A DNA stretch of 64,000 nt from Vitellaria paradoxa (lineage: Eukaryota > Streptophyta > Magnoliopsida > Ericales > Sapotaceae). The notes beneath the pieces are model-generated. The model ran no database searches. It had not been told where the DNA came from and saw only the letters and a list, made by a program, of their open reading frames with translations. The DNA lies in assembly GCA_019916065.1 (NCBI GenBank), contig CM034239.1, positions 38,712,419-38,776,418 of the forward strand, written 5' to 3'. A program made the translations under genes and the position numbers. Below, one piece after another: positions 1-12,900 of this stretch (position 1 is the first letter of the stretch; every line of letters begins with the position of its first letter).

Positions 1-22
1 GTGTGTGTGAAGAAATAATAGA

Positions 23-2424
23 TAGAAAATTAACGTAAAATAACAACATGCGTAAAAATAAAATGAAGATGGCAAGAAAGAACAAATTTCAACAAAAAAA
101 GAGGGGGCTTGCTTTATATGTGTATGTGAGATGAAATATAAGATAAAAAATTAATGTAAAACAACAAGCTGTATAAAAATTTATCTCGCCCCATGGCCTT
201 GTAGCTGCTTGACATGATCCGTGACCATAGACATAAACTTGAGCTCGAGTACTATATCCACCAAACAAAGAGCAATCAGGCATGGGGGTGATATTGAGGT
301 GCTAGTATACATACACATTCATCTGTATAACCTATAAATGAAAGTGCGGTCACTTATCACCTATTTGGTGGCTATAGGGGCTTGACCCTTGTCATGGTTA
401 CATCATGAATTGTATTTGATTTTTTTATTGAGTTCTAATCATAATAGAACTTGGAATCAATTTGTTCATGAAAAGTTCTGTTTAAGATAGTCTAGTCCTT
501 GTATGCTTAGGATTAAGGTTTGTTAGGAAGTTTATCTACCATTAGACTATAGCATGAGTCTCACTCTTATTACATTTTAGATTATCATGGTGCTCTACAT
601 ATAGACATGTTCCTAGCGTCTAGAGCATCAACTATGTAGAGAGAAGAAAATCATATTCATTTATTGTGCTTCAAAGAGAATTGTCTTAAACCATTCAACT
701 AACATAGTTTCATTTTTTACGTTCGTTAGTGATTAAAAGGAGTTTGGATCATATGTGCTATGAATTCAACAAGTTGTCGCGGATTTGATAAATTTTTAAA
801 GATCTGAAATTTAGTTTTGCTAGGATTTGGTGCATCAAGAATTCAAAAGATGTCAACGATATAAGTTTGTGGATTTGAGTCTATTGAGAGGTTATTGCTA
901 GCCAAATTTTTCAAAGTGTTGAAATTCAATGCCAAAGTTTCACATTTAAACCACATTTCATGCAAATGATAACTAATTAAAAATAAAGCACAAATTTAAA
1001 TAACTTTGAAAATAATAATCAGGGTAAAAATTACTCGAGTCGTAATAGCATAATTTAGGTTGCGTCCCTAGGTCATAGGGTAATAGGGTGTCACACAGAG
1101 ACATGGAGGAAAATTTTCACACAATTGTTTTTTTGAACTGGACAAAAAACTCAATAGCGGACTTATCCACGTTTAAGCAAGGACCAAGGGAATCACCAAA
1201 CCTTATGTCAATAGGTTCAAGAGAAGGAGAGGTAGATGCCATGCCTGAGGTAGAAAATTAACGTAAAACAACAAGATGTGTACAAATAAAATGAAGATGG
1301 CAAGAAAGAACAAATTTCAACAAAAAAAGAGGGCTTGCTTTATATGTGTGTGTGTGACGAAATATAAGAGAGAAAATTAACGTAAAACAAGAAGTTGTGT
1401 AAAAATTAATCTCGCCCCATGGCCTTGTAGTTGCTTGGCACGATCTGCGACCATAGACGTAACCTTGAGCTCGAGTACTATACCCACCAAACAAAGAGCA
1501 ATCAAGCATGGTGGTGATATTTAGGTGCTGGTATATATGCACATTCATCTATATAACCTATAAATGAAAGTGCGGTCACTTATCACCTATTTGGTGGCTA
1601 TAGGGGCTTGAACCTTGTCATAGTTACATCATGAATTGTATTTGATTTTTTTATTGAGTTGTGATCATAATAGCACTTGAATCAATTTGTTCATTGAGAA
1701 GTTCTATTTGAGATAATCTAGTCCTTCTATACTTAGGATTAAGGTTTGCTAGGCAGTTTATCTAATATTAGACTATAGCATGAGTCTCAGTCTTATTACA
1801 TTTTAGATTATCATGGTGCTCTACACAAAGACATACTCCGAGGGCCTAGAGCATCAACTATGTAGAGAGAAAAAAATCATATTTATTTATTGTGCTTCAA
1901 AGAGATTTATCTTAAACCATTCAGCTAATATAGTTTCATCTTCTATGTTCGTTAGTGATTAAAAGGAGTTCGGATCATGTGTGATATGGATTCAACAAGT
2001 TGTTGTGGATTCAATAGATTTTCTAAGATCTTAAATTTGGTTCATGGATTTGAGTCTATTGAAAGGTTATTGCTAGCCAAATTTTTCAAAGTGTTGAAAT
2101 TCAATGTCAAAGTTTCACATTTAAACCACATTTCTTGCAAATGATAATTAATTAAAAATAAAACAAAATTTAAACAACTTCGAAAATAATAATCAGTGTA
2201 AAAATTACTTGAGTCGTAATAGCGTAATTTAGGTTGTGTCCCTAGGTCATGGGATAACAGGGTGTCATAGAGACATGGAGGAAAAATTTCACACATTATT
2301 TTTTGAATTGAACAAAAATCTCAATAGCGGACTTATCCAAGTTTATGCAAAGACCAGGGGAATCACCAAAACCTTACGTGGATAGGTTCAAGAAAAGGAG
2401 AGGTAGATGCCATGTCTGAGGTAG
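23..2424. repeat. Two tandem ~1.2 kb units (copy 1)
   Basis: Unit 1 (about 23-1,253) and unit 2 (about 1,251-2,424) align along their length. Unit 2 lacks about 50 bp that unit 1 has near 830-885. Each unit carries short minus-strand frames: one reading CSLFGGYSTRAQ followed by TRPWGEINFY (units at 283-89 and 1,548-1,258), and a 42-codon frame starting MASTSP near 1,241 in unit 1, whose start is lost in unit 2. The differences between units change amino acids freely, and no family was recognised, so these are treated as non-coding repeat sequence. The block lies 3' of the resistance gene. Confidence 0.85.
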
Positions 2425-3683
2425 TAGCTGCTTTTGTATTTATAGGTTTGAAATCAAAACATTACAACTATCTTGCCATATAGGATATCCATGAGTTCAT
2501 TTTTGGGCCCAAAAGTGGATAAACGGAAAAGAAGAAAACGCAAAGCTGATAGGTTGAATATGTAAAATAAAGTTGCGTAATTCTCAAATAATATTATTTT
2601 TTAACTTTATTTAACAAATTATTTTATTAATTAATAGCAAAGAAAAAAAAGTAGTATTAAGACCCCTCATTATAGGATAAGAGGGCCTGAGGTTCCATTG
2701 AAATTTAGCTACGTGCTTGAAGTTGGATCTTAGTTATTGATTAGATAAGTTTCAATCTCGAGCCTCATTTATGATAAAGCTCTTTTTCTTTTCCTTTTTT
2801 TTTTTCTCGATTTTAATAGTTAGTTTGAATATGTATTAAATTAATAAAATTTACATAAAATAAAAAAATCAATTTATATTTTTTTCAAAGTTTTTGATAG
2901 ATACCAATGCAATCTAAATATGTTTGAAAATTATATTTTATATTTGAAAATTTATATTTTATGGTGAAAAACTTAAATTTAATAATAAAATATTTTATAT
3001 TTTAAAAATTATATTTTATAATAAAAAATTAATATTTAAAATTATTACAGCTTCAATTTAATAAATTTAAATACTATTGACAAACTCATGTTAAATTATC
3101 ATGACAACACTAAAGTAAAGAAATAATATTTTAATAAAATATATGTACTTATTTCATATCAAATTAGAGAAATAAAAGTTGTCCTCTTTTTAGGTAAAAT
3201 TTTATTTAAGATTTACAAGTGACGTTAAAAAAAGTTCAACTTCAACTATTTGAGTTAGTTTGGAGACAAAATTTAATTACATTTTTAATAAAAGAATTAT
3301 GTATATTAATTTAAATTAATATCTTATATAATCTAAGAGATACATAAATTTTATTAATATCAATTATAATTTGATATCTCTTATAATTTAATATCTAAAT
3401 TATTTTTTTATTTTATATAAATTGTATTATTTTAAAACATACTCAAATAGTAGTTTTATCATAAATGAGACATTAAGATTTAAATTTATCTTATCAACGG
3501 TTAAGATTCAATTTCAGATACCTAAATTTCAAAGGAAACTTCAGGCTTCAAGCTGCCTTATTCACTTTGTATCCTGTATTGTCTATTTACATAAGTACCG
3601 ATTGCGAGGAGATACAAATAAAGTATATTTATTATTTTATATATATTATTTGTAACAACAATAATAACGAAAGGTCAACGTAC
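2425..3683. other. AT-rich intergenic DNA, no gene seen
   Basis: Very AT-rich sequence between the 1.2 kb tandem units and the 3' end of the resistance gene. The only open frame (3,422-3,655, plus strand) has simple-sequence composition and no recognisable motif. The same stretch recurs at about 45,216-46,472. Confidence 0.6.
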
Positions 3684-3689
3684 TTTATT
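3684..3689 (-). terminator. Candidate polyadenylation signal of resistance gene, copy 1
   Basis: A minus-strand AATAAA lies about 45 nt past the TAG stop at 3,736-3,734, a plausible position for a plant poly(A) signal. It is conserved in copy 2. Confidence 0.4.
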
Positions 3690-3733
3690 GTGGTCGTCGG
3701 ATATCATTGTCATGGAATAAATGCTGCAGGAGG

Positions 3734-3955
3734 CTAGGCCAGTGATTCAGCGTTGATATCAAATTCGCGGGGTTCTTCGTCTTTTGGGTCTCCCTCAGAC
3801 TCGCTGGATTCTTCGTCTTCTGCGTCTCCCTCAGATTCGCTGGATTCTTTGTATTCCTCCATTAAGCTGTTGAAGACATCACTAAATTCCCTCCGGAATT
3901 TTTTTCCCAAGGCACGGCCTTCAAAATCAATATCAGCAATCCTTGTTGCAATTTC
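3734..3955 (-). CDS. Exon 5 of resistance gene, copy 1: acidic C-terminal tail
   Basis: The acceptor TAATTTAG|GAAATT is followed by 73 codons and TAG. The exon begins EIATRIADIDFEGRALGKKF and then holds two near-identical acidic blocks, ESSESEGDAEDE and ESSESEGDPKDE, ending NAESLA. Intron 4 is only 151 bp and joins phase 0 to phase 0. The exon was missed by simple ORF calling because it has no start codon of its own. It is identical in copy 2 as far as could be read. Confidence 0.75.
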   Translation of the reverse strand, partial: EIATRIADIDFEGRALGKKFRREFSDVFNSLMEEYKESSESEGDAEDEESSESEGDPKDEEPREFDINAESLA

Positions 3956-6900
3956 CTAAATTACCACAAAATAAATTACATAGAATGAGAGAATAAATAA
4001 AAAGCATTGGTTAAGAGCAAATTTTCAAAATTCCAAATTAAAAGTTTATGAATGGAGAAAAATACTTGAATGCAAAACTGTTCAATGTGCTTAATGAGAT
4101 AATTACCTCTCCTTTCAAATACTTGTTGATATCTTCAATCCAAAAAACTTCTTTCCCATTAGTTATCATTATCTTTGGCATTCTTGTTTGTAGAGAAGTG
4201 AAGGCTTGCATTTTTGAACACCGTCTCAGCCGTACTAGTATTAATGATGGAAAGTTGAAATTATAATTTGCACTGCAAAAACTTTTCAGATTTGGAAGGT
4301 TGTCCAGCAACAACAAACTCAACTTGGGAAATTCAATATTGACCTCAATTGCATCCTCTTCCCCTTTGTTTGTTACAACCTCTTCCATCAGTTTACACGA
4401 CATCACAAATAGTGCCGAGAGTTGTTTCAGAGAAGAGGCCACTGAAGATGTGAACAGATTTCTCAAGGCCAAACATTTATATACTGTTAGGAACTTCAAG
4501 TTACGCAGAGCCAAAACTGCAAGGAGATTCTTTTTCCACAAACATGCCAACTCTGTTAGGCCACATAATTTCAATTGTCTCACTTCAATGCACGGCTCAA
4601 CTTGTTCTTCCTCACCATTTGGCCCATTGAGATAAAAAAGCTGTGTCACCCTAAGACAATCTATCAAAAATAATTTGTGTAGGCTTACAGACCTTTGCAT
4701 CAAATGGGGCGACGAAACCAATGTTATTTGGTCAAATCCCGTTAGCCTCACTTTGTCTAAACTTCCTTCAACATTGGTCATAACAGGCCCGAGATCATGA
4801 ATCTCTCTTAAGTTTACAAGGGAGATTTTCTTCAACTTGGGAAAAACAACCTGACAAAATTCATGGAGATATTTATTTACTAAAGAGTTTCTATCTTGAC
4901 CATAACATAACAGCCGCACTAGCATATATAATAATTTTGAATTGAAATTTCTATTTAATTTGCGTTTGTACGATGATGTTCAAATATGGATTGAAATTTC
5001 ATGTTTCCATTTGTCAATTGAAGCGTAAACAAAATCGTATTTATGGAGATATCTTCGGAATAAAATCGGATTTTAGGATATATTTATGGATATATTTTAT
5101 AGGAGACAAAAAAAAAAAAATTTAAATTTTAAAGTTCAGATGAGGCTTATATAAGAATTTTCACCGGAGCTAGTCAAATTTTGTTCTAGAATTTTACACT
5201 TTTAGATTTTTAAAAATTTAGAGATTGAATATTACAGTCCTAGAAAACTCCACTACATTCTTATAAAATAATTAACGTTAACTTGAGAGATGCACGGAAT
5301 TATTTTATTGATAAAAATTAATTTTTAAATATTATAAATACTTCAATGAAGTTGTATAATTATATAAAATAACTATTTGGTTATTTTCTTACATTCATAT
5401 TGGTACTAAACTGATATAGTAGATCGAAGTTGGGCTTTAGTATATATACTAAATATTTATGTTAATCTGGCTCAATTTTAAAAATCAATCTCGCATATGC
5501 ATTTATCATATACATTTCAAAGCATTTACCAACTAGCAATAACCTATACCTATGATACTCTGAACAAAGTTAATATTAAACTTTTTATATAGTTAAAACT
5601 TTTAATAAAAAATTCAAATTGAAAAAATTATAATAATTTATGAGTTTTAATTTTTTTTTCAAAACTTTAAACTCTAACAGTTACCACATATATTTAGTCT
5701 CTCTTTCCAATTAATTTTTGATAAACACCGTAAAAGAAAACATAAATTATGCTACTTTAATTTGAAAGTTTCAACTTCCTATAAGCCATAATTGCATAGA
5801 ATTTAAGTTGATAGTGGGATCCACTAAAATGTGGTGAAGTTTAAAATGCTCAAACCATTTTGTAAGATAAATAGTAGTGGGTTCCACTAAAATAAGAATT
5901 GAGTAAGAAGTTAAAAATATAAAAATAGAATGAAAGAAAAAATAATTTTTAACCGTTAAATTTTAGTTTATAAGAGGGACATTTTCAAAAACCATCTTAT
6001 TTTATTATATAGATTTTAATATATATTTTTTTAATTCTTCAATCATTTTGCAACTATATTAAAGTATTTTTTTTACTATTTTAATAAAATCAGCTCAAAT
6101 TAAAAATTTTATATTTTAATCTATACTCTGTAAAAGTAACTCAAATACTAAATATTATTAATTGGTGTTTCAATTCGATGGTCAATATGGCTAATTTAAC
6201 TTTAACATTAGAATTTTTTTAAACGAAAATAGTTCGAACTCGATCTAATTAATATTCAGGAGTTTTTCTTTGTATTTTTTATAATTAAAATATATTAAGA
6301 GTTGTTATTGTGAAATAAATTATATTTTTTCAAATTTAGTAAATAGTCACGAGATTATAAGACATATTCAGGATGAGGTGCTGTGGTGTATGCTATTTGC
6401 AGATGATATTATTTTAGTAGATGAGACGAGAGAATGAATGAATGCTAAGCTAAAATTGTGGCAGGAAACGTTAGAGACAAGGATTTAGGCTAAGCTAATG
6501 GAAAACAAAATATATGTAATGAAAGTTTAGTCAAAGTAGGATAACCGGTAATATAAAAGTAAGTTTAGGCACACAAAAGAATGTAGAGAAAGATAAATTT
6601 AGGTACATTGAATCTGTGATGCAACAAGATGAAGGGATTAATACTGATGTAAGTCACAGGATTCAAGCCAGGTGAACCAAATGGAGGAGTGCTTTGAGAA
6701 TCTTGTGCGACCGAATAGTCCCTCTCAAAGTGAAAGGAAAGTATTATAAGATGGCGATTAGACCAGTGCTGTTATATGGATCAGAGTGTTGGGTAGTAAA
6801 GCATAATCATGATCAGAAGATGGCAGTTGCGGAGATGAGGATGCTAAGGTGGATGCGCGGGATTACAAAGAAAGATAGGATAAAGAACGAGGAGATTAGG

Positions 6901-9900
6901 GGCGAAGTAGGAATAGCACCGATTGAAGATAAAATGAGAGAAAACTGATTAAAATGGTTTGGCCATGTTAAAAGGCGTCCAGCGGAGGCACCTGTTAGAA
7001 GGTGTAAAAGTATGGAGATTGCTAGGAGTAGGAGAGGTAGAGGAAGACGCAAGAGAAGTTGGAAAGAGGCTATTAAACATGACCTTGCCTACCTAGATCT
7101 ATTGGAGGATATGGTCCTAAACAGATCTAATTGGCGTGGACAAATTCATATAACTGACCCCACCTAGTGGGAAAATGATTAGTTTGGTTTAATTTGGTTT
7201 TGTTAGTCATATTTAAAACATTTTTCAAGTCTAATAATTATTTTGGTATTTTTTTTGTTTTTAAATTTAATTTTTAAGTGTTTGAAATATGTAAATTTTA
7301 CAACTATAGTGAACTAATAAGCAAGTGAGTCCATTTTAGAACCGATGAGCTCACTTCCCATTGCTTGAGATCACATGTAAAAACCCTGGTGGCTATAAAA
7401 AAAAAAAAAAAAAAAATTGAAGTTGTGATTATGCAACAATGTGGGAGAAAAGAATTAAAATAAGAAAAAGAGTGCTGAAAATATAAAAGAAAAAGTATTT
7501 TATTTAAAATATAAAAAAAACGAAAAGTAAAATTATAAATAAGAAAAGCGCACATAGGATTTAGTTTAATGAGAAACAAAAAAAAGAATTGCACAACTTT
7601 AATGTATGTATATAGATAATCTAGATTTACAAAAGTAACTTAAAAGCTGAGTACAAATAATAGGCTGTTCAACTAAATCATCAACATGACTCATTTAAAT
7701 TTAAAATTAAATTTTTTTAATCAAATTTACTTTCAAGACTAAATAATAATTAGACATTTTTCTATGTTGTTTGAATTTAAATTATAATAACAATTGTTAT
7801 TTTTATAGAAATTAGATTTTTTAAATAAGTTTATTTTTTCCAAATTTAATTAAATATTCAATAATTGTTAAACCATTTTCAAAGCCTAATTAATATTTAA
7901 ACTTTTTTGAGTTTTTAAATATATAAATTTTACAACTATAGTGAACTAATTGGCAAGTAAATACATTTAACTAACTAATATGCTAAATTTACATTGATTA
8001 AGATTACATATCACAACCATATTAACTTTATACACAAAAGAAAATGTAAAGTTGTGGTAATCAACTAATGTGAGAACGAAATATAGTAAATACTTTGTAA
8101 ATAAGAAGAAAAAGTATTGAAAAATTAAATGAGAAGAGAGAGTATTTTATTTAAAGATTTGGAAAAAAAATTAGAATAGTGAATAAAGAGAGTGACTTGT
8201 ATGATTTGATTTAATTAGCAAGAAGAAATGAATTACATAATTTTTGTATATATGTTAATATAGTGTCATATGTATGAGAGGGGTATATGAATTACGCAGA
8301 ATACTAATTTTTATTTTTTGGTTGTGTGAGAGTACTTGAAAGGGGAAAAAAAACGAACATCATCTAAATATGAGGGGAATTTACAAATTAAAAAATCCAA
8401 AAACAATTTGAAAGTAATAATTGACTACATACAATACATAATTTAGGGTTCTACGTATGCACAATTGATATTTATTTACTTATATATACTTTTTAAATGA
8501 CTACGATATATTAAAGAGTGTAGAATATTCATACCTGATAGTTGAATAAGGATTGTGCTTCAAATTTGGAGGTCTTAAAGCTTTTGAGGTTTGGTAATTC
8601 TTCTAGCTTTAAATCCGATAATTGAGGGAACTTAATGATGTAATCCTCTTCTTCTTCTTTCCTTTCAACTGAAACTATTGCACTCATATTTGGACACCGC
8701 CATATATGTAATTTTTCAAGGTGTTTAAGTTTTTGAGAAACAAAAGATGAGAATACATTTCTCATCTTATCACATCCACAAATTTCCATAGTTGTGAGGT
8801 TTGGACAAATAGGAATTCTATGGAAACAATATTCCTTCTCTTCTAACCCTATATTTATCAAATTGGGCAATTCGACTAGTGTCAAATTCTTCAAGCAGGG
8901 CAACTCTCCATTAACTGTTGCAGTTCCTGATATTTCCCCAGTATTAAGTTCTTCAACTAAAGATATTACCGAATTACAACCACCGATAGAGAGGCTCTGC
9001 AAATTTTGTAATTGGCAAACCATATTAGAAGGAATCACATTCACAACTTTGCTACATCTTTGGACCATCAAGTCCTTCAGTTGACGAAAAGATTTTGCTA
9101 TTTTTCCAGAGATTGGAAGTAATTGCTTGTTCCAAACATCTGTATTTGGCAACTCTTCAATGTGCAATTTCTCCAAGGCAGGAAAAAAAACCTGCAAAAT
9201 TATATCATAATATATAGTTAACGCTAGTTTTTAAATATATTGCTCTCCCATTATATATCCAACATCAACAGCTCATTCTATATATACTTTTCACACAAAT
9301 CAAAAGTTTACTAATTCACTTTGGAAAAAAAATGTATCAAGTCAAAACGGGCTTGGTTGCCCTTGATTCTAAGGATAAAATTAGTATCGTCATTTCACAA
9401 GAGAGAGAGAGAGAATTACTACAGATTTGCTCTTGAAAATTCATTTAAATGTTAAAACATGGAATGGCATTTTCCTTTTTTTATTAGCATTTTTACATTC
9501 ATAGTTTCTTTAAAATATAAGACAATCAGGAATTGTGTTCAAAGTTTTGACCCTTCTCATGGCCAACATTTTATTTTAGATCTTTCTAACTTTTTGAGAT
9601 ATTATTTTTATTTTTTGGTTGTATGGGAGTATTAATCGGAAGAAAAAAAATGTAACTGTCATTTAAAAATAGGAGGAAATTATAAATTGAAATTTACAAA
9701 AAGAATTTGAAAGTAATAAGTAACCACAAACAATATATAATTCAAGGTTGTATTTATCCATAATGGACTTTTATTTACTTATATGTGCTTTTTAAATGGC
9801 TACAATATATTAAAGAGTGCAAGAATATTTATACCTGATGGTTGAACAAGAATTGTACTTCAAATTTGGAGGTCTTAAAGCTTTTGAGGTTTGGCAATTC

Positions 9901-12900
9901 TTTTAGCTTTAAATCCAATAATTGGGGGAACTTGATGACATAATCCTCCTCTTCTTCTTTCCTTTCATCTGAAACTATTGCATTCATATTTGGACACTGC
10001 CATATATGTAATTTTTCAAGGTGCTCTAGTTTTGAGGAACAGAAGATGAGAATACATTTCTCATCTTATCACATTCACAAATTTCTAGAGTTGTTAGGTT
10101 TGGACAAATTGGAATTCTATAGAAACAATATTCCTTCTCTTCTAACCCTACATTTATCAAATTAGGCAATTGGACTAGTTTCATATTCCTCAAGCACGGC
10201 AACCCTCCATTAACTGTTGCAATTTCTGATATTTCCTCAATGTTGAGCTCTTCAACTAAAGATATTACCGAATTACAATCATAAATAGAGAGGCTCTGCA
10301 GATTTTGCAATTGGCAAACCATATTAGAAGTAATCACATTCACCGCTTTGCTACATGTTTTGACCATCAAGTCCTTCAGTTGACAAAAAGATTTTGCATT
10401 TTTTCCAAAGATTGGAAGTAAGTGCTTGCCCCAAATATCTGTATTTTGCAATGCTTCAATGCGCAATTCTTCTAAGGCAGGGAAAACAACCTGCAAAATT
10501 ATTTCATAACATATAGTTAATGCCAATCTTTAAATATATTGCTCTCCTATTATCCAAAATCAATGGTCACCTACGAGCTTGGTATCACCATTTGATAAAT
10601 GAGAGAGAGAGAGAGAGAGAGGGGGAGAGCGTATCACTACAGGTTTGCTCTTGAAAATTCGTTTAAATGTTAAACCATGGAATGGCATTATCTATTTCTT
10701 TTTTTTTTTCCTTACCATTTTTACATTCATACTTTCTTTAAATTATAAGAAATTAAAAATTGTGTTTTAAGGTTTTGATCCTTTCCTGGGCTGGCGTAAT
10801 GTTAATTGTTTTTTTTAATAAAATAATATAAATGTTTTTATTAAGTATAAAATATTTTTAAATTTTATCTAAGAATAATCTTTCCATGTTTTGAAGGTAT
10901 AAAAATTACAAATTAAAATTTTGTATTTATGATTAAGTAAGGTAGTATTTCTTATTAGTAATATACCTAACCTATTTTATTTTTCTATTAATGTAGGGTA
11001 AATTTTTCAAGAGCCACTTTTCAAGCTTGAATAGTTTTTTGGTTTTTTTTTTTTTTCCATTTTTCTTATATATCCCAAATATTTTCTATTAGACAATTGG
11101 AATAATATTTATCGAGTAAGTACTATATACCAAACCAATAATTCATAAGTATGTTTATTCTAAAATTTAATTAAAATTTTTTTCTAATAGGAAATATTTA
11201 AAATAAATCAAAAATTAGAAATTTTTATCACAATAAAGTTACTCATACTTATAAGTAATTTTTTCAAAAATTAAAGTAGTAATTGCCTACCTACCCCTTT
11301 ATAAAAAAGTCTAGAAAGACAAAATAATTTTGACAAATCATCACTTCACTATTTTTTTATTTAGAAAAATATATTTTTACTATAAAACAAAGATATTTAT
11401 GGCATTATAATATGTCTTGGATTAAATTTTTGTATAAGAGTATTATGGTACTATAATTATATAACATATAAAGAAAATGAAAAACAATTATGTAATTTCA
11501 ATTAATAAAAAGCAAAGTGAAGTAAAACAAAGAGTTAATGGAGTATAAATAGGTTCCCTCAATTATTTATTTATTTATTACTTTTATTATTCTTGAAGTA
11601 AAAAAAAAAAAAATTGTATCCCCTCATATGAAACATGTAACAAGTAACTATATGGGAAACACTACAATTTAAATTGTTTCTAATTTTTTTGTTTTAAAAA
11701 TTACTTTGAAATTAGAAATTGTATGTGATTTATAGGAATTAATGAATATTTTTGTTGTGCCTTTAGCATTAAAGATAATGGTAAATATCTTAGAGTGAAA
11801 TCTTAATTAGTCCTTCTAAAACTTCAACAACTAAAATAAGTGCCAAAAGTAATTTAGATTAGGAGCCTTTTCAATAGATAAGTATTTAAACTAGTTTAGA
11901 CAAAATAAAAAATCACTAAATACATTTGTAATTTAACTATTAAAAAAAGTTAGTGCCTTCTTATTAGATGTGGCTTAGGCAATTGCCTAACTTGCTTTAG
12001 GCGTTAAGCCAACAGATATCCTCCTTGTTTTAAGAGAAGAACTGTCCACCATATAATTCTAAAAATATTAAGAATTTTGTAAGCAGCTAGAATAAATTTA
12101 AACCAGATAAATAAGGTATTAAGGAATCGTACCTTTTCATTAAAGAGAGATTGTTCTGCTGTATAAGGGTTTTCCGTGATTGTCTTTTCTGTTTCGGGAT
12201 AGAAGCTTATCAGTTTTGGTAACTTCACCAACCACATCTCTCTCAATTGACTGAAATCAATTATCATATTTTCGGGTTCCTCCTCATCTCTCTCTTTTTC
12301 AATTTCAACTATTCCCTCCATGATCTCACAATCTATTATGTGTAACTGTCGAAGTTGCAGTAGTCCTTCTGCGCAAAATGAAGAACAGAGGTATTTCAGC
12401 CTTCTACAATTTTGAATGACTAATTTAGTTAATTTACTGGATAACCACTCTGGTTTGCCAAGCAAATATACCAAATCATGACAATCAATTACTTTAAGAT
12501 ACTTCAAGTTTGAAAATCCCCATTCATGTGTTCCATGAAATAATGTTTCCAAGCCTTCCAATTTAAGAAGATGCAACATTTCCGCTCTATGTATCAAGCC
12601 ATTGAACTCTGTCTTTAGACGAAATCCCTCGAGTTTCAACATCCTTGATGAATATTGTCGGTCGTCCTCGTCAAACCTTCCACCCACCGAGATTTGAAAT
12701 TTTATCAAGTTCTCAAAACGGAGATCGTTGGGCAATAGGGTGACATCTGGTATATGAATATGTAGGGTGGTTAATTGTTTCAATGACTCTAGTTCAGCAA
12801 GGCTTGCATTACTTTTTTCCTTGTTGGATGTAGTACTGCCTTCCCATTGGTCAAATTTCTGTGAAATGTATAATTCTTCTAAACGGACTAATTTGGATAT

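Larger units (their letters stand above)
4851..8534 (-). other. Intron 3 of resistance gene, copy 1 (3.7 kb, transposon-filled)
   Basis: GT-AG intron between exons 3 and 4. It holds AT-rich sequence (4,851-6,340), an antisense RTE LINE tail (6,344-7,200) and two inverted Helitron-like pieces (7,280-8,290). Two short direct repeats around a TAGTGGG(A/T)TCCACTAAAAT motif lie near 5,812-5,900. No coding exon was seen inside. Confidence 0.7.
8300..10800. repeat. Tandem duplication of LRR exon plus flanking intron (copy 1)
   Basis: Two units, about 8,300-9,580 and 9,600-10,800, are alike in exon and intron alike. Shared intron marks include TTTTTATTTTTTGGTTGT on one side, and on the other a GA microsatellite followed by GGAATGGCATT. 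The duplication thus copied a whole exon with its splice sites, turning one LRR exon into exons 2 and 3. Confidence 0.8.

Noticed and set aside
3753..3959. Plus-strand Ser-rich open frame (and its copy at 46,542-46,748)
   Set aside because: Antisense of the acidic tail exon; the minus strand has the acceptor, frame and stop that continue the resistance gene.
4300..4635. Plus-strand open frame of 111 codons (and its copy at 47,088-47,423)
   Set aside because: Antisense shadow of LRR exon 4; the minus-strand frame has LRR periodicity and splice sites.
6813..7052. Minus-strand 79-codon frame (and its copy at 49,602-49,841)
   Set aside because: Antisense of the RTE LINE C-terminal region, which has clear family motifs on the plus strand.
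7304..7594. Minus-strand 96-codon Phe-rich frame
   Set aside because: Low-complexity translation of the inverted Helitron-like repeat and an A run.
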